Counted from the first letter of the stretch, positions 17,113 to 26,772 are shown. The stretch: 64,000 nucleotides of DNA from CAWCWN01 sp963799245 (GCA_963799245.1 CAWCWN010000002.1:155318-219317), one strand, 5' to 3'. Notes: generated from the letters alone by a model not told the origin. Numbers and translations: made by a program.

Positions 17113-18279
17113 TTATATCCTTTCGATAATCATGGCGTTGGCCGTGCCTCCACCTTCGCAGATCGTCTGGAGGCCATAGCGCTGGCCGCTCCGCTCCAGC
17201 TCATGCAGGAGCACGATGGCCAGGCGCGCGCCGGAGGCACCTAGGGGATGGCCAATGGCGACGGCGCCCCCATTGACGTTGACACGCTGAAGGTCGGCGC
17301 GCGTCTCACGCTGCCAGGCCAGGACGACGCTGGCGAACGCTTCGTTGATCTCCACTAGGTCGATCTGCTCCATCGTCAGGCCAGCTTTTTGCAATACCTT
17401 GAATGTCGCGGGAATGGGTGCCGTAAGCATGAGGATGGGATTGTCACCCGCGAGCGCAAAAGAGACAAAGCGCGCGCGAGGTCGTAGCCCCAGGAGCTCG
17501 GCGGTCGCACGCTCCATGATCAGCAGCGCGGCCGCCCCATCGCTGACCTGTGATGAATTGCCCGCGGTGATCAGCCCATCTGGCTTAAATGCAGGCTTGA
17601 GGCTGGCCAGCTTCTCTAAACTGGTATCGGAGCGAATACCCTCGTCCCGCTCAAATACACTGCTTGTGCCGTCTTCGTTCTTTACACTGATGGGAACGAT
17701 CTGGCCCTGGAAGCGCCCCTCATCCCTGGCACGCGCGGCCCGCAGGTGGCTCTCCAGGCTAAATGCATCAAGTTCCTCACGACTGAGCTCCCACTTATGA
17801 GCCAGCAGCTCAGCGCTGATGCCCTGATGCACCAGCTTGTTATCATAGCGCTCGAGCATCTGGCTACCGAAGGGCATGCCCGGACCCTGCGAGGATGAGC
17901 CCATCGCTATGCGGGTCATTGACTCAACTCCGCCCGCTATCACCACGTCATATGCTCCACTCAACACTCCCTGGGCCGCGAAATGAATGGCCTGCTGGCT
18001 CGATCCGCACAGGCGATCAACGGTTGTGCCAGGGACCGCTTCGGGAAAACCAGCGGCCAGCGCGGCGTTGCGCCCGATATTCAGGCTCTGCTCGCCCACC
18101 TGGCTGACACAACCTATTATTACGTCATCTATCAAGCCGGCATCAACGCCGCTGCGCTGTACCAGGCATGCCAGTACCCGGGCCATCAAATCTACGGGGT
18201 GCCAGTCCTTCAAGCGTCCGTTTCTGCGTCCTACAGCAGTGCGAACCGCTTCAACAATGACCGCTTCGCGTTGTGTCAT
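17113..18279 (-). CDS. Acetyl-CoA C-acyltransferase (thiolase)
   Basis: Degradative-type thiolase cleaving 3-oxoacyl-CoA, about 388 residues. The acyl-accepting Cys is in 'DRLCGSSQQAIHFAAQGV' (about 90), the His is in 'GGAVAIGHPLGASGAR' (about 345) and the second Cys is in 'TICEGGGTANAMIIERI' at the C-terminus. The start is placed at the second of two adjacent ATGs (18279), which gives better spacing to AAAGGAG; 18282 or 18321 are alternatives. It is the first gene of a three-gene operon with two acyl-CoA dehydrogenases, with gaps of only 5 bases. Confidence 0.92.
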   Translation of the reverse strand: MTQREAVIVEAVRTAVGRRNGRLKDWHPVDLMARVLACLVQRSGVDAGLIDDVIIGCVSQVGEQSLNIGRNAALAAGFPEAVPGTTVDRLCGSSQQAIHFAAQGVLSGAYDVVIAGGVESMTRIAMGSSSQGPGMPFGSQMLERYDNKLVHQGISAELLAHKWELSREELDAFSLESHLRAARARDEGRFQGQIVPISVKNEDGTSSVFERDEGIRSDTSLEKLASLKPAFKPDGLITAGNSSQVSDGAAALLIMERATAELLGLRPRARFVSFALAGDNPILMLTAPIPATFKVLQKAGLTMEQIDLVEINEAFASVVLAWQRETRADLQRVNVNGGAVAIGHPLGASGARLAIVLLHELERSGQRYGLQTICEGGGTANAMIIERI

Positions 18280-18340
18280 CATAGGCTCCTTTGCATCGAG
18301 CTTGCGCAAGACATGAGTCATAAAAGTGTAGGATGATCCG

Positions 18341-19396
18341 CTACTTCACCTCTAAGCGAATGTGGCTTTCAGCGCTTACCACTTCGGTCACCTCTCCGAT
18401 GCGCCAGAAGTTGACGCCCTCCTGCTCGCAGAGCGTGGGCCACAGTGACGGATCAATGGCGGCAAAGAGCCCGCCCGAGGTCTGAGGGTCAAAAAGGATC
18501 GCTCGATCTGACTCGTCCAGGTCGTCACTGAATTGGACGTGCGAGCGCAGATGACGTTCGTTACGTTGCGTGCCTCCAGGGATACATCCGGCCTGCGCGT
18601 AGCTGCGGATATTCGGCAGGAGCGGCAGCGCAGCATAGTCAAAACGCATGCTGCTGAAACTCTGGAGCGCCATTTCCCAGGCATGTCCGAGAATGCCAAA
18701 GCCGGTGATATCGGTTACGGCGTGCACTCCCGGGCACGCCTGAACGAGCACTTCGCTGGCCCGGCGATTGAGTCGCGTCATTGACTGGACGGCCGCGGCC
18801 ATATCCTCATCACGCACTTTGCGCTGCTTCTGGGCCGTCGTCATAAGACCGCTGCCGAGCGGCTTGCTGAGGATAAGGATATCGCCGGCCCTGGCCCCCC
18901 CTTTCGTCAGAATGTGCTCGGGGTGCACGATGCCTGTCACCGCGAGTCCGTACTTCGGTTCGCTATCGGAGATGGAATGGCCGCCAGCAATAGCGCTTCC
19001 GGCCTCCTCAACAATTTTCATTCCCCCTCGCAGTACCTCGCTGAGAATGCTGCTATCCAGGCCCTCGGGCCAGGCAACCAGGTTAATCGCCATAAGTACC
19101 TGTCCGCCCATGGCATAGACATCGCTGAGTGCATTGGCCGCAGCAATTGAGCCGTAGGTATACGGGTCATCCACCACGGGTGGAAAGAAATCAGCCGTAC
19201 TGATGATGGCCTGTCGATCATTGACCTTATACACCGCGGCATCGTCAATAGCCCCCAGCCCGATGAGCAGCTGCGCAGGGACATTGCGTTGGCGCAGGGG
19301 ATGCAGAACGCTCGCAAGCGTGTCAGCGCCAATCTTTGCGGCGCAGCCTGCACAACTGGCAAGCTCGGTGAGGCGGATGGGTTGAGTGATACTCAT
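18341..19396 (-). CDS. selD: Selenide, water dikinase (SelD, Cys form)
   Basis: Makes selenophosphate from selenide and ATP for selenocysteine or selenouridine synthesis. The catalytic N-terminus 'TELASCAGCAAKIGADTL' has Cys in the position that is often selenocysteine, followed by the essential Lys. 'GAIDDAAVYKVNDRQAIIST' and 'ADFFPPVVDDPYTYGSIAAA' contain the Mg-ATP binding Asp residues. 'TDITGFGILGHAWEMA' and 'DPQTSGGLFAAI' are also hallmark blocks. Length 351 is normal. The start at 19396 has a GAAAGG site; an ATG at 19423 is less likely. No selA, selB, mnmH or tRNA-Sec is in the window, so the selenium user is elsewhere. Confidence 0.95.
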   Translation of the reverse strand: MSITQPIRLTELASCAGCAAKIGADTLASVLHPLRQRNVPAQLLIGLGAIDDAAVYKVNDRQAIISTADFFPPVVDDPYTYGSIAAANALSDVYAMGGQVLMAINLVAWPEGLDSSILSEVLRGGMKIVEEAGSAIAGGHSISDSEPKYGLAVTGIVHPEHILTKGGARAGDILILSKPLGSGLMTTAQKQRKVRDEDMAAAVQSMTRLNRRASEVLVQACPGVHAVTDITGFGILGHAWEMALQSFSSMRFDYAALPLLPNIRSYAQAGCIPGGTQRNERHLRSHVQFSDDLDESDRAILFDPQTSGGLFAAIDPSLWPTLCEQEGVNFWRIGEVTEVVSAESHIRLEVK

Positions 19397-19460
19397 GGAG
19401 AAACCTTTCTTTTGCGTACACAATAAAACCTCTTACATTCCTGCAGAGCGGCGGCTTTCT

Positions 19461-22358
19461 TTACAGGTGCTCCGCCCATGGCAGAGTAAACCAGAACGTG
19501 GAACCGGCCCCCTTCTTACTTTCGATGCCCACCTGTCCTCCCTGGTGTTCGATAATCGCCTGGCTGATGTGTAGCCCGAGTCCTAAGCCCACACCGGAAC
19601 CGCTCATGACCTCGATTCCAGGCACACGATAAAAGCGCTCCCAGATGCGTTCCTGTTCTCTGCGTGAAAGTCCTGGACCTTCATCGCTGACTGCTACCCG
19701 GGCCATGTGCGCATCAATTTCGAGGGATACCCGCACCGGGCGGCTAGCCTGCGAATATTTAAGCGCATTGGTCAGATAATTCGTGACGACCTGGCCGATG
19801 CGTTCGGCATCGATGATAACCGGGACCTCGAGAGCAGGGGGGATGGCTGTCTCAATAGTGCGTGATGGATGAACCTGGCGCAGGTCCTCGACTGTCTCGA
19901 GCACTATTGTAGTCAGGTTGGCAGGCGCCATGCGTAGCTCCAGCTGGTTCGTTTGCACGCGCGAGACGTCCAGCAAATCAGAGAGCAGCCGGTTCTGCAG
20001 TTGTACCTGGCGTTCCGCGCGCGTGAGCAATTGCAGGAGCAAGTCTATGGTGTCTGCCCTCTCAACAGGCTCCTTCCCCTCAAGGCGGGCGAGGGACATC
20101 ACGCGTCGCTGGGCTAACTGGAGGTTGCCCTGAATGACGGTCAGGGGGGGGGTCAGTTCATGTCCGGCCATACTCATGAACTCATCCATACGGCGATTGG
20201 TCTCCTGCAGTCCCAGTGCTCGAGCCTTGGCTTCGGCTCGTTCAGCGAGCAGGCGTTCCCGCTCGATTACCAGGGCCGCGAGTTTACCAATGGCCGTAAT
20301 TAGCGCCATTTCCTCCCTGAGAGGAAAGCGGTGTGCAACGTTATCGTAGTCTATGGAGAGGAACCCGATCAATGTTTCACCAATGCTCATCGGTGCCCCC
20401 AGTACGGTGTGTATCCCATACGTTGGCATACCGCTGGCTGCGGTTTTGGGCAGATCAAAGATTACCGCCTCCCCTCGACGAAGCCTCTCAATATCAGCAG
20501 CGGCCAGGTACTCGCGGATCTCCCCCACGACGTCTTCCGCCAGGCCGACGATGGCGACGGGTTGAAAAAGCTCCGTTAGAGGATGGAGCGTAAGAATGCT
20601 GGCCGCCTGGCATCCCAGAAGCTCGCACGTGAGGGAGAGTAAGCGCTGCGCCACCTTGTTTTCAGATGCGGCTGAGACGTCGGACAGCTCCGTAGCCGGG
20701 TACTGCACGGCAGCTGCCGCCATAGCCAGTAACGTTTTCAGCGCCTCGCGGGTACGGCGCTCAAGCGCTCGCCGCTCGGTGACGTCGCGGCTAATCACGA
20801 CGCCGCCCTGGATTGTTCCCTGTTCATCACGAATGGGGGCCCCTGTGATGCTGAGCGAGACCAGGCGTCCAGCGGGCAGCGTCACCTCAAGCTCCCCGGC
20901 GTTGGCACTGGAGAGGACCTCTCCCTGTAAAATCCGCTGGATGGTCGCGTCCTCGTGGGGGAAGGGCCGTCCCTGCTTATCGGATATCCGGTATTGATGC
21001 AAGCGCTGGTCGAGGGGTTGATGGCCTGCGACGGCAAACCCCAGCAACTCATTGAAAGTCCGCGTGGCCCCGTTGGTCAGAATGATGGAGCCTTCAGAAT
21101 TATAGACCGTCACCATGTCAGTCATGGCCTCAATGATTGTTGCTAGCTGGCGCAGTCCATTGCGGCGCACCATCTCCACCTGCTCCCGCTGCGCTGGCGT
21201 GAGAGGAGGCTCACTCTCCAGCAGGAGGCTCTCAAGAGGTCCGAGCAAGAGGGTGAGGGGCGTGCGAAATTCATGACTGATGTTGCTGAAGAAAGCTGTC
21301 TTCGCCCGGTCAAGTTCAGCGAGGGCCTCGGCCCGCTCACGGGCATCCTGGTAGGTGCGGGCCGAGGCGCATGCCGTCGCGACCTGGCCAGCCACCAGGT
21401 CGAGGAAGCCGCGGTAGTCCTCGTCAAGTCTCAAAAGAGGGCTGATGCCGGCCACCAGAAAGCCGTAGGGCTGCGTTTCCCCCGCCCTTGTGACGGGTAG
21501 GATAAAGGCGGAGGTGGGGACGGCGACCTCATCTTGCTGCAGAGAGTCGTTCCTGGCGACGCTATCCAGGAGAACAGGCTCTCCGCTCTCTATTACCCGC
21601 AGCGGTGGCCAGGCCGCGGAAGGATGGGCGAGGAACACGTTGCCAGGGCTGAGCGCCGTTCCCTGCTGGATCCCGGCGGCCCCCGCGAGCCGCGCATATG
21701 TTCCCTCGTCATTCAGCAAATAGAGCAAGGCAAAGGGGAGGTCCGCGGCATTGTCCGCCAGGATCGCGGCTGCAATCTGGCAGACCCCCTCAGGGCTGTG
21801 CGCTTCCGGGGTACTGGCGGCCAGCGCTCGCAGTGTGCGCAGGCGTCGCTCACTCATGATTTCTCTGGTGGTTTCGGTCACCGCGCAGAACACGCCGCCT
21901 ATCTCGCCCGCCTCATCACGAATCGGGCTGTAGGAGAAGGTAAAATATGTCTCTTCAACATAACCGTTGCGATCCATCAGCAATAACTGGTTCTCTGACC
22001 AGGTAGCCTCCCCCAGCGCGAGGACGCTGCGCAACATTGGACCGATTACGTCCCAGATCTCGGGCCAGCAGTCCGCGGCACGCTGAGCAAGCGCCTGGGG
22101 ATGTTTATTCATGCCGAGCATCGGACGGTATGCGTCATTGTAAAATTGACGCAACTCTGGCCCCCAGAAAAGAATAATGGGGAAACGCGAGGCAAGGCAG
22201 ATACTTACCGCTGTACGCAGGCTCTGGGGCCACTGCGCGACGGCGCCCAGTGGGGAGACGGCCCAGTTATGCCTGCGCATGAGGTCTCCCATCTCCCCTC
22301 CCCCTGCCAGGGTATCGTCATCTCTCCAGTGCGGTGTGGATTGAGAGAGCGTGTTCAT
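19461..22358 (-). CDS. Multi-sensor histidine kinase with two dimerisation-type modules
   Basis: A 965-residue soluble kinase. Order as read: PAS (about 25-160, 'IILFWGPELRQFYNDAYRPM'), GAF (about 175-340), a first HisKA-like helix with 'FFSNISHEFRTPLTLLLGPL' (about 365-410), a PAS ('MVTVYNSEGSIILTNGATRT', about 420-540), a second GAF (about 570-720), a second H-box 'MSMAGHELTPPLTVIQGNLQ' (about 750) and HATPase_c with 'NYLTNALKYSQ', 'VSDEGPGLS' and 'GSGVGLGLGLHI'. There is no membrane segment. No response regulator is adjacent; the orphan receiver at 10.3 kb is one candidate partner. The first HisKA has no ATPase domain of its own, which is unusual. Confidence 0.9.
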   Translation of the reverse strand: MNTLSQSTPHWRDDDTLAGGGEMGDLMRRHNWAVSPLGAVAQWPQSLRTAVSICLASRFPIILFWGPELRQFYNDAYRPMLGMNKHPQALAQRAADCWPEIWDVIGPMLRSVLALGEATWSENQLLLMDRNGYVEETYFTFSYSPIRDEAGEIGGVFCAVTETTREIMSERRLRTLRALAASTPEAHSPEGVCQIAAAILADNAADLPFALLYLLNDEGTYARLAGAAGIQQGTALSPGNVFLAHPSAAWPPLRVIESGEPVLLDSVARNDSLQQDEVAVPTSAFILPVTRAGETQPYGFLVAGISPLLRLDEDYRGFLDLVAGQVATACASARTYQDARERAEALAELDRAKTAFFSNISHEFRTPLTLLLGPLESLLLESEPPLTPAQREQVEMVRRNGLRQLATIIEAMTDMVTVYNSEGSIILTNGATRTFNELLGFAVAGHQPLDQRLHQYRISDKQGRPFPHEDATIQRILQGEVLSSANAGELEVTLPAGRLVSLSITGAPIRDEQGTIQGGVVISRDVTERRALERRTREALKTLLAMAAAAVQYPATELSDVSAASENKVAQRLLSLTCELLGCQAASILTLHPLTELFQPVAIVGLAEDVVGEIREYLAAADIERLRRGEAVIFDLPKTAASGMPTYGIHTVLGAPMSIGETLIGFLSIDYDNVAHRFPLREEMALITAIGKLAALVIERERLLAERAEAKARALGLQETNRRMDEFMSMAGHELTPPLTVIQGNLQLAQRRVMSLARLEGKEPVERADTIDLLLQLLTRAERQVQLQNRLLSDLLDVSRVQTNQLELRMAPANLTTIVLETVEDLRQVHPSRTIETAIPPALEVPVIIDAERIGQVVTNYLTNALKYSQASRPVRVSLEIDAHMARVAVSDEGPGLSRREQERIWERFYRVPGIEVMSGSGVGLGLGLHISQAIIEHQGGQVGIESKKGAGSTFWFTLPWAEHL

Positions 22359-22648
22359 CTAGATCTCCTGTGAACACCCATATTTATTCCACATCTTGAC
22401 ATACTTTACCATTCCTTGCAAGCTCAACAATAAGCTCGGGCCCCCATCTTTTTACACGTACGGAGATAGGTAGAATTGCCGATAAGATCTTCTAGTACAA
22501 TCTGGGGGATAGGGAAGAGCTTGGCCGTTTACCCTCTCTGGCAAGATCCTGCAAGAAATGCTCGAGCCAGGTGTAATTTCCCCTTTACATAGAGTCGACC
22601 TTTCTCAAGAGATTGAACTGCCTGGAATGCTACAGGGTGAGGAGAGAC

Positions 22649-24454
22649 ATGCAAAGGATCATTCCCGCACCGCAGTTGCTGGCGACTATACGTTATCGGT
22701 TACAGACCAGCCCTCGTCATCGGGACAGGCCGCTCCATCTTTCTGTTGCTTGCGGCGTTCCAAGAGTTTCATATAATCTACTGTGGCGCCCGCTACCTGT
22801 CGTGCTCCTGCTGACAATGGCAGGCGCGGTCTTTCTTCTGGATGCGGTGCTTCCCCTGCGCAACCTAGGATTTACGAATGCACTTCATTCGCTGCGGGGA
22901 GCGTGGATCTTCTGGCCCGCGCACCTGCTTTTCCCTCAGCAGGCGCTCGTCACTTCAGGTGGCATTCCTCACCAACCGGCTGCTACTCCAGCTTTTCTCA
23001 GGCTCAGCTGGCATGAGTCTTTCTATTTCCTCGGGGCCTGCATGGTCGTCTTTTTGCCCTACCTCGCGGCACTCTGCGTTCTGCCGCAACGGGTTACACA
23101 GCGCTACCTGCTCGCTTCTACCCTTCTGCTGGGCCTGTTGTATCTCCTCATTCCCGTTGTTACATCGCAGGACATGTTCTTGTACATTGGCTATGCCCGC
23201 ATGAGCGCGCTGTATCATCTCAATCCATTCACGACGCCTCCTTTAGCCATAAAAGCCGATCCGATCTATCCTCATATCTACTGGGTCCACCAGCCCTCTC
23301 TCTACGGTCCGACCTGGGTTGGCGCGCTTGCGGCTCTGCAGTGGCTTGCTCTAAAGTGTGGCCTCACCACGATCGCCCCGATGATCCTGCTGATGCGTTT
23401 GTTCGGATTGTCCGTGCACATCGCTTCGACGCAGTTGATCTGGAGCCTCAGTGGCGAGCTACAACGCCTGCAAGGCTCTATTTCCCTGCTCAGGCGCAAA
23501 CAGGTCACCCTGGCCTTTGCCTGGAATCCCCTGCTACTCTTTGAGGCGTGTGTCAACGTTCACGCCGACGCGCTCATGCTCTTCCTGCTGCTGCTCGCCA
23601 TCTGGGTGATCGTACGCGCACAGGGGGGGGCCACAGTTTTAGGGCCTGGAGGCTGGATGTGCGCCGCTGTTATACTTGCCCTGGCCACAGCTGTCAAGGT
23701 GAACATCGCTATCCTTTTGCCGGGCCTACTGCTCTATATGTGGAACCTGCCGCAGAGACTGCGCTCAATTCTGCCGACTGTAGCATGCTACCTGGGTACC
23801 TTGCTCATCCTCTATGTCCCATTCTGGTCGCGCGGAGCCGTATTGAAGGCCGTTTACGCCAATCCAAGCAGCTATCGCAACTTAAACACGCTGGCTGAAT
23901 TCTTTACCATCGTCTACAAGAGCAATGTTCATTTCTGGCGTTATCATCCCGCCGTGGTTTTCGCCTCTTCCATCGAGAAGGTGACGCACAATGTGAGCCT
24001 CCTGCTCTTCGTTGGGACCTACGCATGGTTGCTGTGGAGAGGAAGAGCGCGCCTGCGCACACCGCGTGAACTGCTATGCTGGATGGCGATCGTCTGGCTC
24101 TTTTACTGCATCTTTGGCTCTCCCTGGTTCTGGCCCTGGTACGCCGTCACCTTCCTTGGTCTTTTCGCCCTGCTTGCGTCTCTCTCTGGCGTGTCCAAAC
24201 GCGCGCAGGCGTTGCGCTTCGCTCCGGGCTCAACTTTCCCGCTGAGCATCTCCCTGTTCGCCTTCAGTATGCTCAGCATCTACTTCTTTTTCACCTGGGC
24301 GCCTCAGTCCACTGCGATACACGGGCTGCCGGGTACCTACTGGGCGTACCTGCGCAGCCTGTGGCCCTGGTGTATCTCACTGCTCGCGCTGCTTTGCGTG
24401 CCGTTAGAGCGTTTGCGACGCCCACGCAACACACCACCCGCAGCTACACGCTAG
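22649..24454 (+). CDS. GT-C type integral membrane glycosyltransferase
   Basis: A 601-residue polytopic membrane protein with about 12 hydrophobic segments. The first loop region and 'VTSQDMFLYIGYARMSALYH' followed by 'LNPFTTPP' and 'PSLYGPTWVGALAAL' resemble polyprenol-phosphate-mannose dependent mannosyltransferases (GT-C, MptA/B- or GT87-like). The acidic motif in the first big loop would be the expected catalytic site, but the donor and acceptor are not determinable. The ATG at 22649 follows GAGGAGAGAC; an upstream ATG at 22613 is weaker. Its last bases overlap by four the 3' end of the convergent alcohol dehydrogenase gene. It may belong to the mycofactocin island by position only. Confidence 0.7.
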   Translation: MQRIIPAPQLLATIRYRLQTSPRHRDRPLHLSVACGVPRVSYNLLWRPLPVVLLLTMAGAVFLLDAVLPLRNLGFTNALHSLRGAWIFWPAHLLFPQQALVTSGGIPHQPAATPAFLRLSWHESFYFLGACMVVFLPYLAALCVLPQRVTQRYLLASTLLLGLLYLLIPVVTSQDMFLYIGYARMSALYHLNPFTTPPLAIKADPIYPHIYWVHQPSLYGPTWVGALAALQWLALKCGLTTIAPMILLMRLFGLSVHIASTQLIWSLSGELQRLQGSISLLRRKQVTLAFAWNPLLLFEACVNVHADALMLFLLLLAIWVIVRAQGGATVLGPGGWMCAAVILALATAVKVNIAILLPGLLLYMWNLPQRLRSILPTVACYLGTLLILYVPFWSRGAVLKAVYANPSSYRNLNTLAEFFTIVYKSNVHFWRYHPAVVFASSIEKVTHNVSLLLFVGTYAWLLWRGRARLRTPRELLCWMAIVWLFYCIFGSPWFWPWYAVTFLGLFALLASLSGVSKRAQALRFAPGSTFPLSISLFAFSMLSIYFFFTWAPQSTAIHGLPGTYWAYLRSLWPWCISLLALLCVPLERLRRPRNTPPAATR

Positions 24455-25558
24455 GCAAATTCAATCACGCCGCGAATGTTTTTGCCTGCTATCATATCGG
24501 CATATGCTTCGTTGACCTGGTCGAGGGTGTAGGTACGCGTCACCAGCTCATCCAGTTTGAGCTTGCCCGCATGGTACATCTTGAGCAGGTTGGGGATATC
24601 AAAGCGCGGTTGTGAGTCGCCATAGAGCGTACCCATCAAGGTTTTCTGGAAGAGCACAAGGTCGAGCGGGGATATGGGGATCGACTCGGCGGTGGCCGGT
24701 GTCAATCCAATGACGACAACCGTGCCGTTCTTGCCGGTAGCGGCATAGGCCTGGCCAATGGTCGCGGGCGTAGCAATGGCCTCAAAGGCGTAATCTACAC
24801 CCTCGCCCCAGGTCAGATCTTTCGCGCTGGCCACGGGATCCTGGTTTCTGGAGTTGATGGTATGGGTGGCGCCAAACTCCCTGGCTTTTTCCAGCTTAAA
24901 GTCATTGACATCTACGGCGATAATTATGCGGGCTCCGGCCAGGGCCGCCCCCTGCACGGCGTTCATGCCGATGCCGCCGCAGCCGATGACCATTACCGTA
25001 CTGCCAGCCTCGACTTTTGCCCTGTGAATGACCGCTCCCACACCTGTGGGTACGCCACAGCCCACGAGTACGGCGCGGTTGAGCGGATAGTAATCTTCAA
25101 CTTTGACGATCGACATATCCGAAACAACGCTCCGCTCACTGAAGGTGGAAGACAACGCACATCTGGCCGATGTCGCTTTTTTCGCCGTGCAGGCGGAAGG
25201 TGCCATCGAGCTGCGGTCCCATCATGATGCTGGCCCCCATGTTACACATGTTGGAGTGACCCGAGGTGCAATAGCGACAGTGCCCGTAGGAGGGAATAAA
25301 GCTGAGGACGACATGATCGCCTACCTTGCAGTTGGTGACAGCGGGACCCACCTCCTCAATAATGCCGGCCCCTTCATGCCAAGCGCGAGCGGCAGGTAGC
25401 TGGGCAGCTCACCAGATATGATATGGTAGTCAGAATGACAGATACCGGCGGCAACCATGCGCACGAGTACTTCATGCTCCTTGGGCGGATCAAGCTCAAT
25501 CTCTTCGATGCGGATGGGCTCGCCCGGAGCATAAATTACCGGCAGTTCGTGTCTTCAT
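24451..25558 (-). pseudogene. Zn-dependent alcohol dehydrogenase (NDMA-dependent type), frameshifted
   Basis: Medium-chain dehydrogenase of the nicotinoprotein, mycofactocin-associated kind. Start ATG 25558 has a GGAGG site. The N-terminal half is in one frame ('IYAPGEPIRIEEIELDPPKE', 'RMVAAGICHSDYHIISGELP'), then 'VGDHVVLSFIPSYGHCRYCT' in another, then the coenzyme domain 'VMVIGCGGIGMNAVQGAALA' to the end 'KNIRGVIEFA'. At least three breaks occur (about 25540, 25375 and 25145). In the structural-zinc loop the first of the four usual cysteines reads Tyr ('PSYGHC'). Members of this family tightly bind NAD and need mycofactocin as electron carrier, which agrees with the neighbouring mft genes. 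Confidence 0.8.
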
Positions 25559-25613
25559 TGATCGTAACCTCCTTTGGGTGTGCTACCACACTCATGCGTT
25601 AGCTGTCAAAAAG

Positions 25614-26468
25614 TTATCTTGTTAAATAACCAGCGTCCACAGGCAGGGCGCAGCCCGTCAGATGCCGGGCTTCGTCTGAGGCCAGCCAGAGCACGACCGA
25701 GCTTATGGCCTCAGGTGGCAAAAGGTTGCGGTCCGGAAAAAGATTAAGCTGGTTCATGAGGTCCAACATGTGTTCTTGTGTGGCGTCCGGACCCGGGCCG
25801 CCGGCAAATACATCGTAAAGGGCCTGGTTGCGGCACATGACGGTATCTACGCTCGTCGGGCATATGGCATTGACATTGATAGCGTATGGAGCCAGTTCAA
25901 TCGCCAAGGTCTTGACTAAGCCGAGGACACCATGTTTGGCGGCAACGTAGTGCGCCAGGTTCGCCATGCCCTTCAGCGCGGCGGTCGAGGCGATGCAGAT
26001 AATTTTGCCCCTTCTCCTGGCCAGCATGCCGGGAATGCACACTTTACAGGTGATCCAGGTGCCCTTGAGATCGACATTGACCGTTTCATCCCACTGCTGC
26101 TCGCTCAACTCCCAGCTCGGGGCGAAGGAGTAGAGGCCTGCGTTTGCTACCACAATATCAATCGGCCCCAGCGCGTTTGCGGCCTGCTCAGCCAGGGCCT
26201 GCATCGCAGTCAGATTTGTTACATCTACCTGCTCGGCGATGATAGGAACACCCAGCTGCTCAACCTCCGCTACCAGCGACGCCAGTTCCTCGGGTTGGGC
26301 CAGGGGATAGGGGACGGTGCTATACTGGCGGCAGGCATCACACAGCACCAGGCTGGCTCCTGCGCGTGCAAATGCCAGGGCATGCGTTCGTCCCATACCA
26401 TGCGCGGCCCCGCTGATGAAGACGACCTGCCCCTGGAAGTGCTGCTTAGTAGACTCCACAGATCCCAT
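25614..26468 (-). CDS. Mycofactocin-coupled SDR family oxidoreductase
   Basis: Short-chain dehydrogenase with the family-specific insert after the second beta strand ('CDACRQYSTVPYPLAQPEEL'), which marks the mycofactocin-coupled SDR group with non-exchangeable NAD. The Rossmann motif is 'ISGAAHGMGRTHALAFARAG', the catalytic Ser is in 'ICIASTAALKG' and the Tyr/Lys pair is in 'HYVAAKHGVLG'. Length from the ATG at 26468 is 284. That ATG lies inside the last codons of mftA in another frame (23-base overlap), so translation is probably coupled. An ATG at 26486 is an alternative. Substrate unknown, probably a secondary alcohol or carveol-like compound by family analogy. Confidence 0.9.
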   Translation of the reverse strand: MGSVESTKQHFQGQVVFISGAAHGMGRTHALAFARAGASLVLCDACRQYSTVPYPLAQPEELASLVAEVEQLGVPIIAEQVDVTNLTAMQALAEQAANALGPIDIVVANAGLYSFAPSWELSEQQWDETVNVDLKGTWITCKVCIPGMLARRRGKIICIASTAALKGMANLAHYVAAKHGVLGLVKTLAIELAPYAINVNAICPTSVDTVMCRNQALYDVFAGGPGPDATQEHMLDLMNQLNLFPDRNLLPPEAISSVVLWLASDEARHLTGCALPVDAGYLTR

Positions 26469-26622
26469 CGATGGTGAAATCTTCAATGATCAGCTCGTCC
26501 TCAATCTCCTCAAGCGCGCCTAGCGCCTCAACGGGAACTGTTTGTTCTGTCACTGCCTCACCTGTCGCAGCGCTCTGCTCAATAAGCGGAAACTCTTGCG
26601 TGGAAAGTGGTGTCTGCTCCAT
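26446..26622 (-). CDS. mftA: Mycofactocin precursor peptide MftA
   Basis: A 58-residue acidic leader-core peptide. It begins 'MEQTPLSTQEFPLIEQ' and ends '...ELIIEDFTIDGICGVY'. The canonical core end of MftA is IDGMCGVY; here Met is replaced by Ile, while the terminal Val-Tyr, which MftC decarboxylates and cross-links, is intact. A GGGAG site precedes the ATG. It is divergent from mftB and overlaps the downstream SDR start. The recognition of MftA is from the C-terminal motif plus the flanking mftB/mftC/SDR context, which together make the call strong. Confidence 0.95.
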   Translation of the reverse strand: MEQTPLSTQEFPLIEQSAATGEAVTEQTVPVEALGALEEIEDELIIEDFTIDGICGVY

Positions 26623-26666
26623 TAGTCTCCCTCATCTCTGTTTCGGATTCTGGCTATTGCACCTAA

Positions 26667-26695
26667 AGCATACCATCACCTGGGCGTTGATACAA
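26667..26695 (-). promoter_or_regulatory. Promoter of mftA and the SDR/ADH genes
   Basis: On the minus strand TTGTAT and TATGCT are separated by exactly 17 bases, 45 bases before the mftA ATG. The -35 box matches the consensus in its first three bases. Confidence 0.5.
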
Positions 26696-26743
26696 GACTG
26701 TGAGGTTCGGACTGTACGCGTTGCGTGGCATAAATAGGAAACC

Positions 26744-26772
26744 TTGACTCTCGTAATTTTCCTGGGTATGCT
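26744..26772 (+). promoter_or_regulatory. Promoter of mftB-mftC
   Basis: TTGACT and TATGCT with a 17-base spacer, 40 bases before the mftB start. Together with the opposite promoter at 26667-26695 it forms a divergent regulatory region of under 200 bases. Confidence 0.6.
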
